Assembly: GCF_900142645.1 (NCBI RefSeq)
Contig: NZ_FRBP01000002.1
Location: 62,001 to 126,000, forward strand
Reading direction: 5' to 3'
DNA length: 64,000 nt
From: Eubacterium callanderi
Lineage (GTDB): Bacteria > Bacillota > Clostridia > Eubacteriales > Eubacteriaceae
Each line of letters opens with the position of its first letter. The stretch's first letter is position 1. The position numbers were made by a program, and so were the translations under genes. The notes under the pieces are model-generated. The model was given only the letters and a program-made list of their open reading frames with translations. It did no database searches and was not told the DNA's origin. Of the stretch, positions 16,311 through 25,242 are shown one piece after another.

Positions 16311-16589
16311 TTACTCTTTTCGGCTTCTTTTTCTGTAAAGGGCCGCAGCGCCCAATACGCCGATGGCCGCTGTGCCAGCCGCCAGGAAACCGGCCTCCCG
16401 GGCGTTGAGAACACCGCCGGTTCGCGGATTATCCTCAGCCGGCATCTCCCGGTCCGCGTCGATGAGCTCCTGGGAAACGCTGACGGTCAGGTCGCTGCCA
16501 TAGGTCTGTCCCTCCTGCGCCAGCGCCGGGGCGCACCAGAGCAGGGTCAGCAGCGCAAGGGACAGGGTTATTATGAAACGCCTCATCAC
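16311..16589 (-). CDS. Small surface protein with NPRTG sorting-like signal
   Basis: 92 residues: signal peptide (RRFIITLSLALLTLLWCAPALA), about 25 exposed residues, then NPRTGG, a hydrophobic helix (FLAAGTAAIGVLGAAALY) and a basic tail RKRSRKE. That order is exactly a cell-wall sorting signal, with NPRTG in place of LPXTG. The mature exposed part is very short, so it may act as an anchor or base for the other exported proteins. No sortase gene is in the window. Its start overlaps the stop of paralogue 1 by 4 bp. Confidence 0.75.
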   Translation of the reverse strand: MMRRFIITLSLALLTLLWCAPALAQEGQTYGSDLTVSVSQELIDADREMPAEDNPRTGGVLNAREAGFLAAGTAAIGVLGAAALYRKRSRKE

Positions 16590-17107
16590 GGCACCTCCAC
16601 AACTTCAAATTTCAGATACAGGGTATCACCCTTGGCCGGGTTTTTAGGGCTGTATTTTCCAGCGCTTGCCTGCCGGGCCTCGTCAAAACCAAAGCTTGCG
16701 TACAGATTGTACCGGTCGCCCTGGCGGAGCAGGGCCTCGCTGGTTTTTGGCCCGTCCTTTTGCTGCCAGGGTGTCATATAAGCCGAATAGGCCAGCTCTC
16801 CCCGGCCAGGCTGGCCAGGACTGAGGGACAGCCTCAGGGCGCGGTCGGGAATGCTCACCCGCAGCGCCTTCCCCTCGGGCATGGTTACCTGCGGGGCGTA
16901 TACGGCGCCCAGCGAATAGTCGGTACTCCGGTCATAGCTCAGGCTCACACTTTTGGGCATGACCACCACATAATCCGGTTTTACCAGAAAACGGATGGAC
17001 ATGGGGGTTTCGCCTCCCTGTTCTCCAGCCGCGAGGGCATTCCCTCCCATGGACAGCAGCAGAACCGCTGTGGCTGCAGCAGCTGTTAATCGCTTAAATT
17101 TCATCAA
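16586..17107 (-). CDS. Secreted protein, paralogue 1 of the surface cluster
   Basis: 173 residues. Signal peptide with Ala-rich h-region ending GGNALA, then MSIRFLVKPDYVVVMPKSVSLS with the shared V-P-K/I-P motif, and a C-terminal ASAGKYSPKNPAKGDTLYLKFEV region. Predicted all-beta. It lies between the membrane-anchored protein and the NPRTG protein and is translationally coupled to the latter. Confidence 0.75.
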   Translation of the reverse strand: MMKFKRLTAAAATAVLLLSMGGNALAAGEQGGETPMSIRFLVKPDYVVVMPKSVSLSYDRSTDYSLGAVYAPQVTMPEGKALRVSIPDRALRLSLSPGQPGRGELAYSAYMTPWQQKDGPKTSEALLRQGDRYNLYASFGFDEARQASAGKYSPKNPAKGDTLYLKFEVVEVP

Positions 17108-17130
17108 GCCACTCCTTTTCTATCATCGTT

Positions 17131-17601
17131 TTACTGAACAGTCAGCTCGGTCTGGATCGACGCGCCGTTCATGGGGCTGTTATCCGTCAGGCTCCGGGTG
17201 TTGTAGACAATCACGGCGCTGTAGACGCCGGGGTCTGGTATGGTGCCAAGCTTTGGGTTCTCGATCCCTGTGCCGGGCTCAAGCAAACCGGATTTGTAGA
17301 TGGTCTCGCCGGTATCCTGAAGCACCAGGTCGATCTGAAAATAGCAGGGGTTCCCCTCTGGATTCTGAAACATCACACTCACAACGCCTGTGGCACTGTC
17401 GGCAGCGAGCTGTGGATAGCCGGGAATCTGGATTCCGTCCGGCGCCTGCTGGCCTGTGGGCGTGGGCGCCAGGGAAACCACGCTCCGCTCCAGCTCCGGC
17501 GCCGCTGGCCGGGTAGAATACCAGGCGATAAAGCCAACAGCCGCCAGCAGCAGCACCGCCAGGATACCGATGATGATGTTTTTAATTTTGGAATGTTCCA
17601 T
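17131..17601 (-). CDS. Membrane-anchored extracellular protein, first gene of the surface operon
   Basis: 156 residues: short basic N-terminus, one hydrophobic helix (IIIGILAVLLLAAVGFIAWY) and an extracellular domain. The helix lacks a signal-peptidase motif, so it probably stays as an anchor. The domain has beta-rich VVSVMFQNPEGNPCYFQIDLVL, then LLEPGTGIENPKLG and PGVYSAVIVYNT. I have seen this general layout beside exported protein clusters in Clostridia but cannot name the family. AGGAGGAGGC precedes the ATG. Confidence 0.75.
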   Translation of the reverse strand: MEHSKIKNIIIGILAVLLLAAVGFIAWYSTRPAAPELERSVVSLAPTPTGQQAPDGIQIPGYPQLAADSATGVVSVMFQNPEGNPCYFQIDLVLQDTGETIYKSGLLEPGTGIENPKLGTIPDPGVYSAVIVYNTRSLTDNSPMNGASIQTELTVQ

Positions 17602-17633
17602 AATGCCTCCTCCTGTCGCAATACCTTATAAAT

Positions 17634-17670
17634 AAAACAGGAAGCCGCGCAATTGTCAGCTTCCTGTTTT
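17634..17670 (-). terminator. Terminator or attenuator between TCS and surface operon
   Basis: A perfect 12-bp inverted repeat AAAACAGGAAGC / GCTTCCTGTTTT with TTTTATTTAT following on the minus strand. It lies 91 bp after the response regulator stop and only 33 bp before the start of the surface operon, so it ends the TCS transcript or attenuates read-through into the surface genes. Confidence 0.75.
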
Positions 17671-17760
17671 TTCGGGGCTGCCTGCCCCTGCCTCTATTAT
17701 ACAACGATCCTCTTCCAAAAAGTAGAAAGGTTACGAATTTGTAACCTATGGGATTGTTTT

Positions 17761-18450
17761 TTATGATTCTTTCTCAAAGCAATAGCCCGATCCCCGGCCA
17801 GAGGTAATGGTATAGCCACTGCCCGCCAGCTTTCTGCGCAGACGGGAAACCGCTGTCCTGACTGCCCCCGCATTGCCGGCGGCCGGGAGTTTCCAGACAG
17901 CTTCGTAGAGCTGCTCGGCGGATATGCCTCTGCCCTCATTTTGGATCAGGAACAAAAGAATGGCATACTCCCTTGGCTGCAGCAGCATATCCCGGTCAAA
18001 CAGAAAACCTCTCTGGGCGACGGTATCCATCACAAGAGGTCCCCGCGCCACCTCGGCTGGCGGACACATCGCCTCCCTCCGTCGGAGCAGGCCCACGATC
18101 CGGGCCAGCAGCTCCTCGATGCGGTAGGGCTTTGTCATGTAGTCGTCCGCCCCGCCCGTCAGACCGTTCACAATATCCTCATAATCCCTCCGACTGCTCA
18201 GCAAAAGCACAGGCGCTTGGGTGGACTGGCGCAGCTCACTGATAAACGCGAGCCCGTTGCCGTCTGGCAGCAGGATATCCAGCACCACCAGGCTGATGCC
18301 GGGCTTGCCTGCCAGAATCCGGCGTGTTTCCGCAAGGCTCTTTGCGGTCAGCACCCTGTAACCAGCGCGCTCCAGCACCGAGCAGTTGAGTGCCCGCACG
18401 TGTTCATTATCCTCGACCATCAGTATCACAGGCGTTTTCTTTTCATTCAT
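17761..18450 (-). CDS. OmpR-type response regulator
   Basis: 229 residues from ATG 18450, chosen for GGGGGAGGGCAGG directly upstream. Receiver domain with VEDNEH acidic pocket, phospho-acceptor D in LVVLDILLPDGNG and K in DDYMTKPY; C-terminal winged helix ending SGYTITSGRGSGYCFE. It overlaps the histidine kinase gene by 8 bp. The adjacent exported-protein operon on the same strand is the obvious target. Confidence 0.9.
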   Translation of the reverse strand: MNEKKTPVILMVEDNEHVRALNCSVLERAGYRVLTAKSLAETRRILAGKPGISLVVLDILLPDGNGLAFISELRQSTQAPVLLLSSRRDYEDIVNGLTGGADDYMTKPYRIEELLARIVGLLRRREAMCPPAEVARGPLVMDTVAQRGFLFDRDMLLQPREYAILLFLIQNEGRGISAEQLYEAVWKLPAAGNAGAVRTAVSRLRRKLAGSGYTITSGRGSGYCFEKES

Positions 18451-19810
18451 CCTGCCCTCCCCCTTTCGCTGCCGGTATGGTAAAACGGACGATGGTTCCA
18501 TTGCCCGGCTCACTTTCAACGCTGATTTTTCCTCCGTGGGCATTTATGATCTGCTTTGCAATATACATCCCCAGGCCGCTGCAGTCCGGGGTGCGCCTTA
18601 CGCTGTGCCGTGTGAACAGCCTGGGCATCAGCTCCGGCGGAATCCCCTCGCCATTATCCGCAACGGCTACGGCCAACATTGTGTCCTCGAGCTCTGCCTC
18701 AAGCGTAATCTGCCCCTCTTCGGTGTGCTTTACACTGTTGGAAATAAGATTGAGCACGACCTGCAGCAGGCGTTCCCGGTCGCCGTACACAGGCGGCAGA
18801 CCAGCAGCTGCCTTTACTTCAATGGTGTTGTGCCGTCCGGTGTCGATCAACGGAAAATATGTTTTGGCGGCGGTTTCCAGCAGGCTCGGCAGATCCATGG
18901 GCTGGCGCATCAGGGCAAAGCTGCCGTTCTCGATGGCGGCAGCGTCCAGAAGCTGAGTTACCAGCCGCTCCATGCGTCCGGCCTCACTGTCCACCCTGCG
19001 CATGTTCTCCCGGACAGCGTCCCGGTCAATCGCCGCGTCCCCCATCATGGCTCCAGTGAGCTGGGCAAATCCAGAGACAACGGTAATGGGCAGCTGCAGC
19101 TCATGGGACAGGCTGTGGAGAAATTTCTCCTTCATATCGGCTACCTCCTGTACCCGTGCCAGGGCGCTCTCCTTCCTGGCCTGCTCGCGGACATGCCCCA
19201 GACAGATGACCAGAATCGCACAGGTGATCACACTGACCAGCCCCAGCAGCGAACGGATCGCCACATAGCTGATCTGATCTGCGCCCAGCATCCCCGGTGT
19301 AGCGACGGATACAAGGATGGCAGACAGCAGAGGCGGCACCCATATGATGTTCCAGATTCTCGTGTTGTCCAGATCCATGACTGGCTCCAGCATCCTGCGG
19401 AAAAAGTAAAAAATCACCGGGTAAGTCAGCAGGTCAAACAGCAGGGTAAAAAGAATCATGGTCAGAAACCCGCCGCCAAGGCGCACCATGGCAAACTGGG
19501 CGATGCCGATATTCACTGCCATGAGCGTGTAGGAGATCAGATAGACAAAAAAGTGCCGTACAAACCGGTCCTTTATCACAAAGCAGGACATAATAAAGAA
19601 AAGGACAAAGGTGATATTGCGGTAAATGTCCGCGGAGTGTTCTTCTGAATAGCCAAAAACCAGAAGACCTGCCACCACTCCGGCCCAGACAGCCGCAACC
19701 GTCAGCCCCAATGCCCAGACTGGTATCCTCAGTTTTTTACGGAAAGGGTAATACCGCATAAACAGCGGCCCCAGAAAGGTGATAAAACTTGCCAGCAATT
19801 CCATCCACAT
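18443..19810 (-). CDS. Membrane histidine kinase
   Basis: 455 residues from ATG 19810 (AAGGAGGAGAGCGCT upstream). Residues 1-~215 hold about six or seven membrane helices with very short loops, so the sensor part is in the membrane rather than extracytoplasmic. The H-box is HSLSHELQLPITVVSGF, with QLP where RTP or KTP is usual. N-box LISNSVKHT, G1 DNGEGIP and G2 GLGMYIAKQI are intact. Pairs with the overlapping response regulator. Confidence 0.9.
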   Translation of the reverse strand: MWMELLASFITFLGPLFMRYYPFRKKLRIPVWALGLTVAAVWAGVVAGLLVFGYSEEHSADIYRNITFVLFFIMSCFVIKDRFVRHFFVYLISYTLMAVNIGIAQFAMVRLGGGFLTMILFTLLFDLLTYPVIFYFFRRMLEPVMDLDNTRIWNIIWVPPLLSAILVSVATPGMLGADQISYVAIRSLLGLVSVITCAILVICLGHVREQARKESALARVQEVADMKEKFLHSLSHELQLPITVVSGFAQLTGAMMGDAAIDRDAVRENMRRVDSEAGRMERLVTQLLDAAAIENGSFALMRQPMDLPSLLETAAKTYFPLIDTGRHNTIEVKAAAGLPPVYGDRERLLQVVLNLISNSVKHTEEGQITLEAELEDTMLAVAVADNGEGIPPELMPRLFTRHSVRRTPDCSGLGMYIAKQIINAHGGKISVESEPGNGTIVRFTIPAAKGGGQDE

Positions 19811-19869
19811 AGCGCTCTCCTCCTTACTTTTATTATACTCGATCTGAGCAAGCTTTAAAAGCAAAAAAA

Positions 19870-19893
19870 GATCGGCGCAATTTTGCGCCGATC
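19870..19893 (-). terminator. Terminator of the moa operon; conserved hairpin member 3
   Basis: GATCGGCGCAA / TTGCGCCGATC, seven A on the left, giving a T-run on the minus strand 11 bp after the MOSC stop. Confidence 0.85.
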
Positions 19894-19903
19894 TCTGGCT
19901 GAT

Positions 19904-20344
19904 CTAATCCTCCAGCACCTCGATGGTGTCTCCGGGCTTTACCACGCCGCCTTTCAGGATAATGGTAAAAATCCCCTCTCTGGGCATGACACAGTCGCCT
20001 ACTTTTTTAGCGATCTCGCAGCCCTTGTGGCACTGCTTGCCAATCTGGGTGACCTCCTGCAGGGTCTCGCCGATTTTCAGGCGGGTGCCCACAGGCAGCT
20101 CATAAACGGTGATGCCCTCCGTGGTGATGTTTTCAGCGAAATTGCCGGGCTCAAGCTCGCCGGCGCCCAGGGCCACCATTTTGTCAATGCTCTCCTGCCC
20201 CAGCAGGCTGACCTGGCGGTGCCAGTCGCCGCCGTGGGCGTCGCCCTCCAGTCCAAACTTTTCAATAAACACGCCTTCACCGATGGGGGTTTTCATCACG
20301 CCCTTTTTTTCGCTCCGGTTAATGGCAATGACCTTTCCTTTCAT
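19904..20344 (-). CDS. MOSC-domain protein
   Basis: 146 residues, a stand-alone MOSC domain. Motifs: KFGLEGDAHGG, GNFAENITTEGI and the cysteine segment KQCHKGC followed by VMPREGIF. MOSC domains handle molybdenum cofactor or transfer sulfur to it. Overlaps moaC by 4 bp at the end of the Moco operon, fitting a late step in cofactor maturation or delivery. Confidence 0.92.
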   Translation of the reverse strand: MKGKVIAINRSEKKGVMKTPIGEGVFIEKFGLEGDAHGGDWHRQVSLLGQESIDKMVALGAGELEPGNFAENITTEGITVYELPVGTRLKIGETLQEVTQIGKQCHKGCEIAKKVGDCVMPREGIFTIILKGGVVKPGDTIEVLED

Positions 20345-20838
20345 TTCTTTTCCTCCTTCCGCTCAAAGGTGCCGGAGTGGCCTCCGGTTTTCTTAATGAG
20401 CCTGATGTCACCGATGACCATTTCGCGGTCCACAGCCTTGCACATATCGTAGATGGTCAGCGCCGCCACCGAAACGGCCGTAAGCGCTTCGATCTCAATA
20501 CCGGTTTTGCCTGTGGTCCTGAGCTCGGCCTCGATGTGGATACAGCAGTTTTCCACATCGGGCTCAAAACGCAGGTCACTGCCGGTGATGAGGATGTTAT
20601 GGCACATGGGGATCAGCTCTGAGGTGCGCTTGCACCCCATAATGCCCCCGATCTGGGCCACGGACAGCACATCCCCCTTTTTCATCTGGTTGCTCAGGAT
20701 CTTCTCAAGGGTTTGGGGCTTCATGTAAATGGCACCCCGGGCCAGGGCCATGCGCGCAGTGTCCTTTTTGTGGGTGACGTCCACCATGCGGCCCCGGCCT
20801 TCTTCGTTAAAATGGGTAAATTCATCTGAGATGGCCAT
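20341..20838 (-). CDS. moaC: MoaC, cyclic pyranopterin monophosphate synthase
   Basis: 165 residues, full length. FTHFNEEGRGRMVDVTHK at the start, ARGAIYMKP, PMCHNI and TGIEIEALTAVSVAALTIYDMCKAVD are all MoaC hallmarks. It converts the MoaA product into cyclic pyranopterin monophosphate. Stop of moaA and start of moaC are adjacent. AGGAGGATAAT precedes the ATG. Confidence 0.95.
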   Translation of the reverse strand: MAISDEFTHFNEEGRGRMVDVTHKKDTARMALARGAIYMKPQTLEKILSNQMKKGDVLSVAQIGGIMGCKRTSELIPMCHNILITGSDLRFEPDVENCCIHIEAELRTTGKTGIEIEALTAVSVAALTIYDMCKAVDREMVIGDIRLIKKTGGHSGTFERKEEKK

Positions 20839-20839
20839 A

Positions 20840-21796
20840 TTATCCTCCTATTTCGTTCATATTGCGTTTTTTAATGGTTTCATGCTCGTCGATATGGTGG
20901 CGTTCCGGCTTGGCCGAAACTGCCATTTCAAGAATTTCTCTGTAGCTCCTGCCTGCCCTGCGCAGCGCCTTCACGTCCAGCTCCTCATCGGAGTGGAGGC
21001 AGGGCTTGAGCTTGCCGTCAGCCGTGAGCCGGATGCGATTGCAGTCCGAGCAGAACCGGTGGCTGATGGGGTTGATGAGCCCCACCTTCCCCAGGGCACC
21101 GGGCAGGGTGCAGAGCCTGGCCGGCGCGCCGGGCGGGGACGCCGCGGGCACCAGCTCCGGCACCCGCGCAAGCACTGCCTCGCCGGGCATGTACTGGCCG
21201 AAAGCGTACTCGGCCCCATCGCCCAGGGGCATGAGCTCGATGAAACGCACCTCCACCGGGCGGGTTTTGGTGTAGTGGACAAAGGCCTCGATCTCATCGT
21301 CGTTAAAGCCTTTTATCAAAACCGTGTTGATCTTCAGCGGCGTGAGCCCGGCTGCCACGGCTGCGTCGATGCCTGCCAGAGCGTCCTCAAGCCTTCCGCA
21401 CCGGGTGATGCGGGCGTACTTTTCCGGATCAAAGGTGTCCAGGCTGATGTTGACCCGCCTGAGCCCCGCGGCCTTGAGATCCGCAGCCATTTCAGGCAGC
21501 AGAATGCCGTTGGTGGTCATGGCAAAATCCCGGATGCCGGGGATGGCCCCGAGCTTTTTCACCAAATCCAGCACCCCGGCACGCACCAGGGGCTCTCCCC
21601 CGGTCAGGCGGATCTTGTCAATGCCCATGTCCGCCCCCGCACGCACCAGTGCCTCGATCTCCTCAAAGGAAAGGTTGGTGGCATGCCGGCGCTTGGGCAC
21701 GCCCTCCTCGGGCATGCAGTACACACAGCGCAGGTTACACAGGTCGGTGATGGAGATCCTCAGATAATTGACTTTTCTTCCAAAGTGGTCTCTCAA
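20840..21796 (-). CDS. moaA: MoaA, GTP 3',8-cyclase (radical SAM)
   Basis: 318 residues. The radical-SAM cluster motif is DLCNLRCVYCMP, followed by LTGGEPLVR; the second cluster is CSDCNRIRLTADGKLKPC. The protein ends in the conserved Gly-Gly needed for activity (NEIGG). First committed step of Moco synthesis. Overlaps the MoeA-PBP gene by 4 bp. Confidence 0.95.
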   Translation of the reverse strand: MRDHFGRKVNYLRISITDLCNLRCVYCMPEEGVPKRRHATNLSFEEIEALVRAGADMGIDKIRLTGGEPLVRAGVLDLVKKLGAIPGIRDFAMTTNGILLPEMAADLKAAGLRRVNISLDTFDPEKYARITRCGRLEDALAGIDAAVAAGLTPLKINTVLIKGFNDDEIEAFVHYTKTRPVEVRFIELMPLGDGAEYAFGQYMPGEAVLARVPELVPAASPPGAPARLCTLPGALGKVGLINPISHRFCSDCNRIRLTADGKLKPCLHSDEELDVKALRRAGRSYREILEMAVSAKPERHHIDEHETIKKRNMNEIGG

Positions 21797-23727
21797 ATCA
21801 GCACCACTTTTCCGGGCGCATCAAACCCATAGCCTCCCAGCTCTGTGAGGGCCTCCCTCAGCTCGCTGCCCCGCAGGGCTTCTAAAAAGGCCTGAACCTT
21901 TTCATCCTCCAGGTTTTCCTGAGCCACGATAAAGTCGTACTCCTCATCGCCAACCGGGATAAAGTCCAGCCCCATCATATTGGCGGCGGACAGCACGCCC
22001 ATGCCCACGTCGCAGGAGCCGGACTGCACCGCAGAAGCCACCATCATGTGGGTGTTGAGCTCCCGGTCGTAACCCACGATCTGGGAGGGGTCGATACCCT
22101 TTTTCTTTAGGAGATAGTCGAACAGCACCCGGGTGCCGGCCCCGCGCTGGCGGTTGACAAAGGTCACGCCGTCTCTCGTCAGATCCTCAATGCTTTTAAT
22201 ATTTTTGGGGTTTCCCTTTGGGATCATAAAGCCCTGAACCCGCTTCACACCCTTGATAAGGGCGGCCTTCCCCCCGCCCAGATATTTTCTTATAACGGGG
22301 ATATTGTAGACGCCGGTTTCCTCATCCAGCAGATGGGTGGGGGTCAGGTGGCACTCGCCCTTTTTAAAGGCCATGATGCCGCCCAGGCTCCCCACATGGG
22401 CGGAGGACAGGTTCACCAGCTTTTTGTTTTTATGGAGGATATTGGCCATGATGTCAATCATGACATCGTGGCTGCCGATGGTGACCAGTGTATTTTCGAT
22501 CTCCTCCACCGGGCGCAGCAGCTCGATGTCGACCTCCTGGCCGGCCTCATAGCCCTCGATATTTTTAGGCACCCGCAGGATACCGTCGGCGTTGACCAGG
22601 GACATGGTCACGCCAGCGCCGCGGTCAAGGGGCGTAGCCACAAAACGGCCACCCACCTTGCCGCACTTCATGCGGACAAATTCCAGGTATTTGAGGGTGG
22701 ACATGAGCCGCTTGGACAGGGTGGCCTTAATGACCGGGCGGCTCACATTAAGCTGGTGGGTCATGCCCAAAATCACAGGCTTCACAAAGTTTTCAAACAC
22801 AAAGTAAGCCGATACCGGGTAGCCTGGAATGCCGATGACAGGCTTGCCCTCGATGAAGCCCAGAATGGCGGGCTTGCCCGGCTTGATGGCCACACCGTGT
22901 ATGGCGACCTCGCCCAGCTCCTCCACCAGAGCCCTGGTGTAATCCTCAGTGCCGGCTGAGGAGCCGGCTGAGATGAGCACCATGTCATTTTCAGCCACTG
23001 CCTTCTGGATGGCGGCCTTGATGACCGCATAATCATCGGGCACTGGCGCGTAGCGGGCAGGCTCGCCGCCGTATTCCTTAATCAGGGCCTCAAACATACG
23101 GGTGTTGGAGTCAATGATCTTCCCCTTTTCCATGGGCGATCCGGCCTCGACGATCTCGGTGCCCGTGGGGATAATGCCCGCCCGGGGCTTTTTCAGCACC
23201 GCCACCTCCAGGATTCCCCCGGCCAGCAGGGCGCCGATGTCCATGGCCCGCAGCTTATGAAAGGCTGGCACAATGAGCTCTCCGGCCACAATGTCCTCCC
23301 CGATGGGCCGCACATGCTGCCACAGCGCTACAGGCTTCGCGATGCGCACATGGGCATCGTCCACTGTCACCACGTCCTCGATCATCACCACTGCGTTGTA
23401 GGGTTCCTCAATCACATCGCCGGTGTCCACAAACTCAAAATCCTCGTGGAGGGTCAGCACCCTGGGGCTGCGCTCATCCACGCCCACGATCTCCAGCGCC
23501 TTGACACAGATACCATCCATGGCCGAGGCGTTGTAATAGGGCGAGGATATTTTCGCAAAGACCGGTTCTGCGGTTACTATGCCCAGACAGCCGGTTACCG
23601 GCACCGTTTCTTCTGCCGCGCGGGTTCTGCCCGCCTCGGTCATTTTTAAATATTTAGAGACAGCGTCGTCCAGATCCTCATTTTTGAGGTACAGGTTGCG
23701 CTCGCTGATATCCACTATTTTTGCCAT
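21793..23727 (-). CDS. MoeA-type molybdenumtransferase fused to a PBP-like domain
   Basis: 644 residues. Residues ~1-410 are MoeA: YYNASAMDGI, PTGTEIVEAGSP, SAGSSAGTEDYT and GIPGYPVSAYF. Residues ~420-644 are a periplasmic-binding-protein-like domain (SSAHVGSLGGIMAFKKGECH ... VNRQRGAGTRVLFDYLL), without signal peptide, thus cytoplasmic; in ModE-like and related proteins this domain is thought to sense molybdate or cofactor. The fusion is common in Clostridia and archaea. Located between moaA and a second moeA. Confidence 0.92.
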   Translation of the reverse strand: MAKIVDISERNLYLKNEDLDDAVSKYLKMTEAGRTRAAEETVPVTGCLGIVTAEPVFAKISSPYYNASAMDGICVKALEIVGVDERSPRVLTLHEDFEFVDTGDVIEEPYNAVVMIEDVVTVDDAHVRIAKPVALWQHVRPIGEDIVAGELIVPAFHKLRAMDIGALLAGGILEVAVLKKPRAGIIPTGTEIVEAGSPMEKGKIIDSNTRMFEALIKEYGGEPARYAPVPDDYAVIKAAIQKAVAENDMVLISAGSSAGTEDYTRALVEELGEVAIHGVAIKPGKPAILGFIEGKPVIGIPGYPVSAYFVFENFVKPVILGMTHQLNVSRPVIKATLSKRLMSTLKYLEFVRMKCGKVGGRFVATPLDRGAGVTMSLVNADGILRVPKNIEGYEAGQEVDIELLRPVEEIENTLVTIGSHDVMIDIMANILHKNKKLVNLSSAHVGSLGGIMAFKKGECHLTPTHLLDEETGVYNIPVIRKYLGGGKAALIKGVKRVQGFMIPKGNPKNIKSIEDLTRDGVTFVNRQRGAGTRVLFDYLLKKKGIDPSQIVGYDRELNTHMMVASAVQSGSCDVGMGVLSAANMMGLDFIPVGDEEYDFIVAQENLEDEKVQAFLEALRGSELREALTELGGYGFDAPGKVVLI

Positions 23728-23745
23728 TACTCTCTCCTTCTTTCC

Positions 23746-24969
23746 TTAAAACAGCATGACCTTAACGGGGTCGCCGGGATTTTTACCCTCCTCGTTTTCA
23801 GTCATCTCAATATATCCGTCCGAGTAGGCCAGCAGGGTGATCATGCCCGACTTGCCATAGGTCGGCCTCACAAGCACGCCGTCCCCGCCTGCCTCAACCG
23901 CCACGGTCTGGAAGGTCCTGCGCCCCGGCGCCGCGTGGACATTTTCAGTCAGGGTTCCCACAATGTACTGATTCTTATACAAATCGGTCCGGTGGAAAAT
24001 ATTCATCAGCTTTTTCATGACCACCATGTAGACCATGATGGCAGAGGCGGGCTGACCGGGCAGGCCGATCACCGGCTTTCCAAGGGCTTTTCCCATGATG
24101 GTGGGCTTGCCCGGCTTAATGGACAGGCCGTGGAGGAACACCTCGCCCAGATCATTCAGCACGGTCAGGGTATAGTCCCGTTCACCCACCGAGCTGCCGC
24201 CGGAGAGCACTACCGCGTCGCTGGTTTCCAGTCCCCGGCTGATGGCCGCTTCAATGGCCTTCGGGTCGTCGGCCGCGTAGGCGGTCTCGATAACCTCAGC
24301 GCCCAGCTTTTCCGTCAGCGCCGCAATGGCCGGGGTGTTGATGTCCACGATCTCGCCCATCCCCGGCGTCTGTCCGGGCCGCACGATCTCATCGCCGGTG
24401 GAGATAATGGTAATCCCCGGCTTTTTGTAAACCAGCGCGTCCACCACGCCCACCGAGGACAGCACGCCCACATCCTGGGGCCTTATGGTGTGCCCGGCCT
24501 CAAAGACCGGCTCGCCGGCGCGGATGTCGTCACCGGTCAGCATCATGTTTTCCAGAGAGCCTGCCCCTTTGTAGATGGCCAGCTCATCGTCCCCGAACTT
24601 TTCGGTGAACTCGATCATCACCATGGCCTCCGTACCCTCAGGCACCATGCCGCCCGTGGGCACATAGACGGTCTCACCAGCGTGCAGGGAAAGCTTGGTC
24701 TCCCTGCCCATTTCCGCTGCTCCGGTCAGCTTTAAAAAGGCCGGAATGGATTCGCTCGCGCCCTGGACATCCCGCAGCTTTACCGCGTAGCCGTCCACCA
24801 CCGACCGGTCGAAGTGCGGGACGTTTACACCCGAGACAACAGGCTCGGCCAGAATCCGGCCAAGGGCGCGCCCAAGGGGTACCCTTTCGGTACCGAGCGC
24901 ATAGTCTGAGAAATATTTCTCCATCAGCGCTTTCATTTCATCGGTTGTTTTTACTTCAAATAGCTCCAT
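23746..24969 (-). CDS. moeA: MoeA, molybdopterin molybdenumtransferase
   Basis: 407 residues, full length. DRSVVDGYAVK, VPTGGMVPEGTEAMVM, STGDEIVRPG, SGGSSVGERDYT and GLPGQPASAIMVY are the MoeA signatures. Inserts molybdenum (or tungsten) into adenylylated molybdopterin. First gene of the operon moeA, moeA-PBP, moaA, moaC, MOSC. moaD, moaE, mogA and modABC are not in the window. The 273-bp gap to 25242 holds the two divergent promoters; I found no Moco riboswitch there. Confidence 0.94.
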   Translation of the reverse strand: MELFEVKTTDEMKALMEKYFSDYALGTERVPLGRALGRILAEPVVSGVNVPHFDRSVVDGYAVKLRDVQGASESIPAFLKLTGAAEMGRETKLSLHAGETVYVPTGGMVPEGTEAMVMIEFTEKFGDDELAIYKGAGSLENMMLTGDDIRAGEPVFEAGHTIRPQDVGVLSSVGVVDALVYKKPGITIISTGDEIVRPGQTPGMGEIVDINTPAIAALTEKLGAEVIETAYAADDPKAIEAAISRGLETSDAVVLSGGSSVGERDYTLTVLNDLGEVFLHGLSIKPGKPTIMGKALGKPVIGLPGQPASAIMVYMVVMKKLMNIFHRTDLYKNQYIVGTLTENVHAAPGRRTFQTVAVEAGGDGVLVRPTYGKSGMITLLAYSDGYIEMTENEEGKNPGDPVKVMLF

Positions 24970-25242
24970 TTTTATATCATCTGCACTTTCTATAATTCAT
25001 ATCTTCTATTGTAGCTGAATTTACATAAAATGACAAGGCTGACAAAAACTTATCAGGATTTTATCCATTGACAGACGGCGGCTTTTTCTCTTTCAAAGAG
25101 GAAATTCCGGCCTTTTTAAGTCTTGATTTATCCTTAATTAAAACGTCCTTCCTGTTTCTCATTATGCCGTAAGGTGTATATTTTATTGCAGACTAAAGGC
25201 ATATGGACAAACTGTATTCAAATTATTTGGGAGGACTAACAA

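Noticed and set aside
20729..21832. 367-codon open frame on the plus strand
   Set aside because: Antisense to moaA and moaC with their diagnostic motifs.
24970..25242. Molybdenum-cofactor riboswitch upstream of moeA
   Set aside because: I looked for the conserved stems in this gap and found none.
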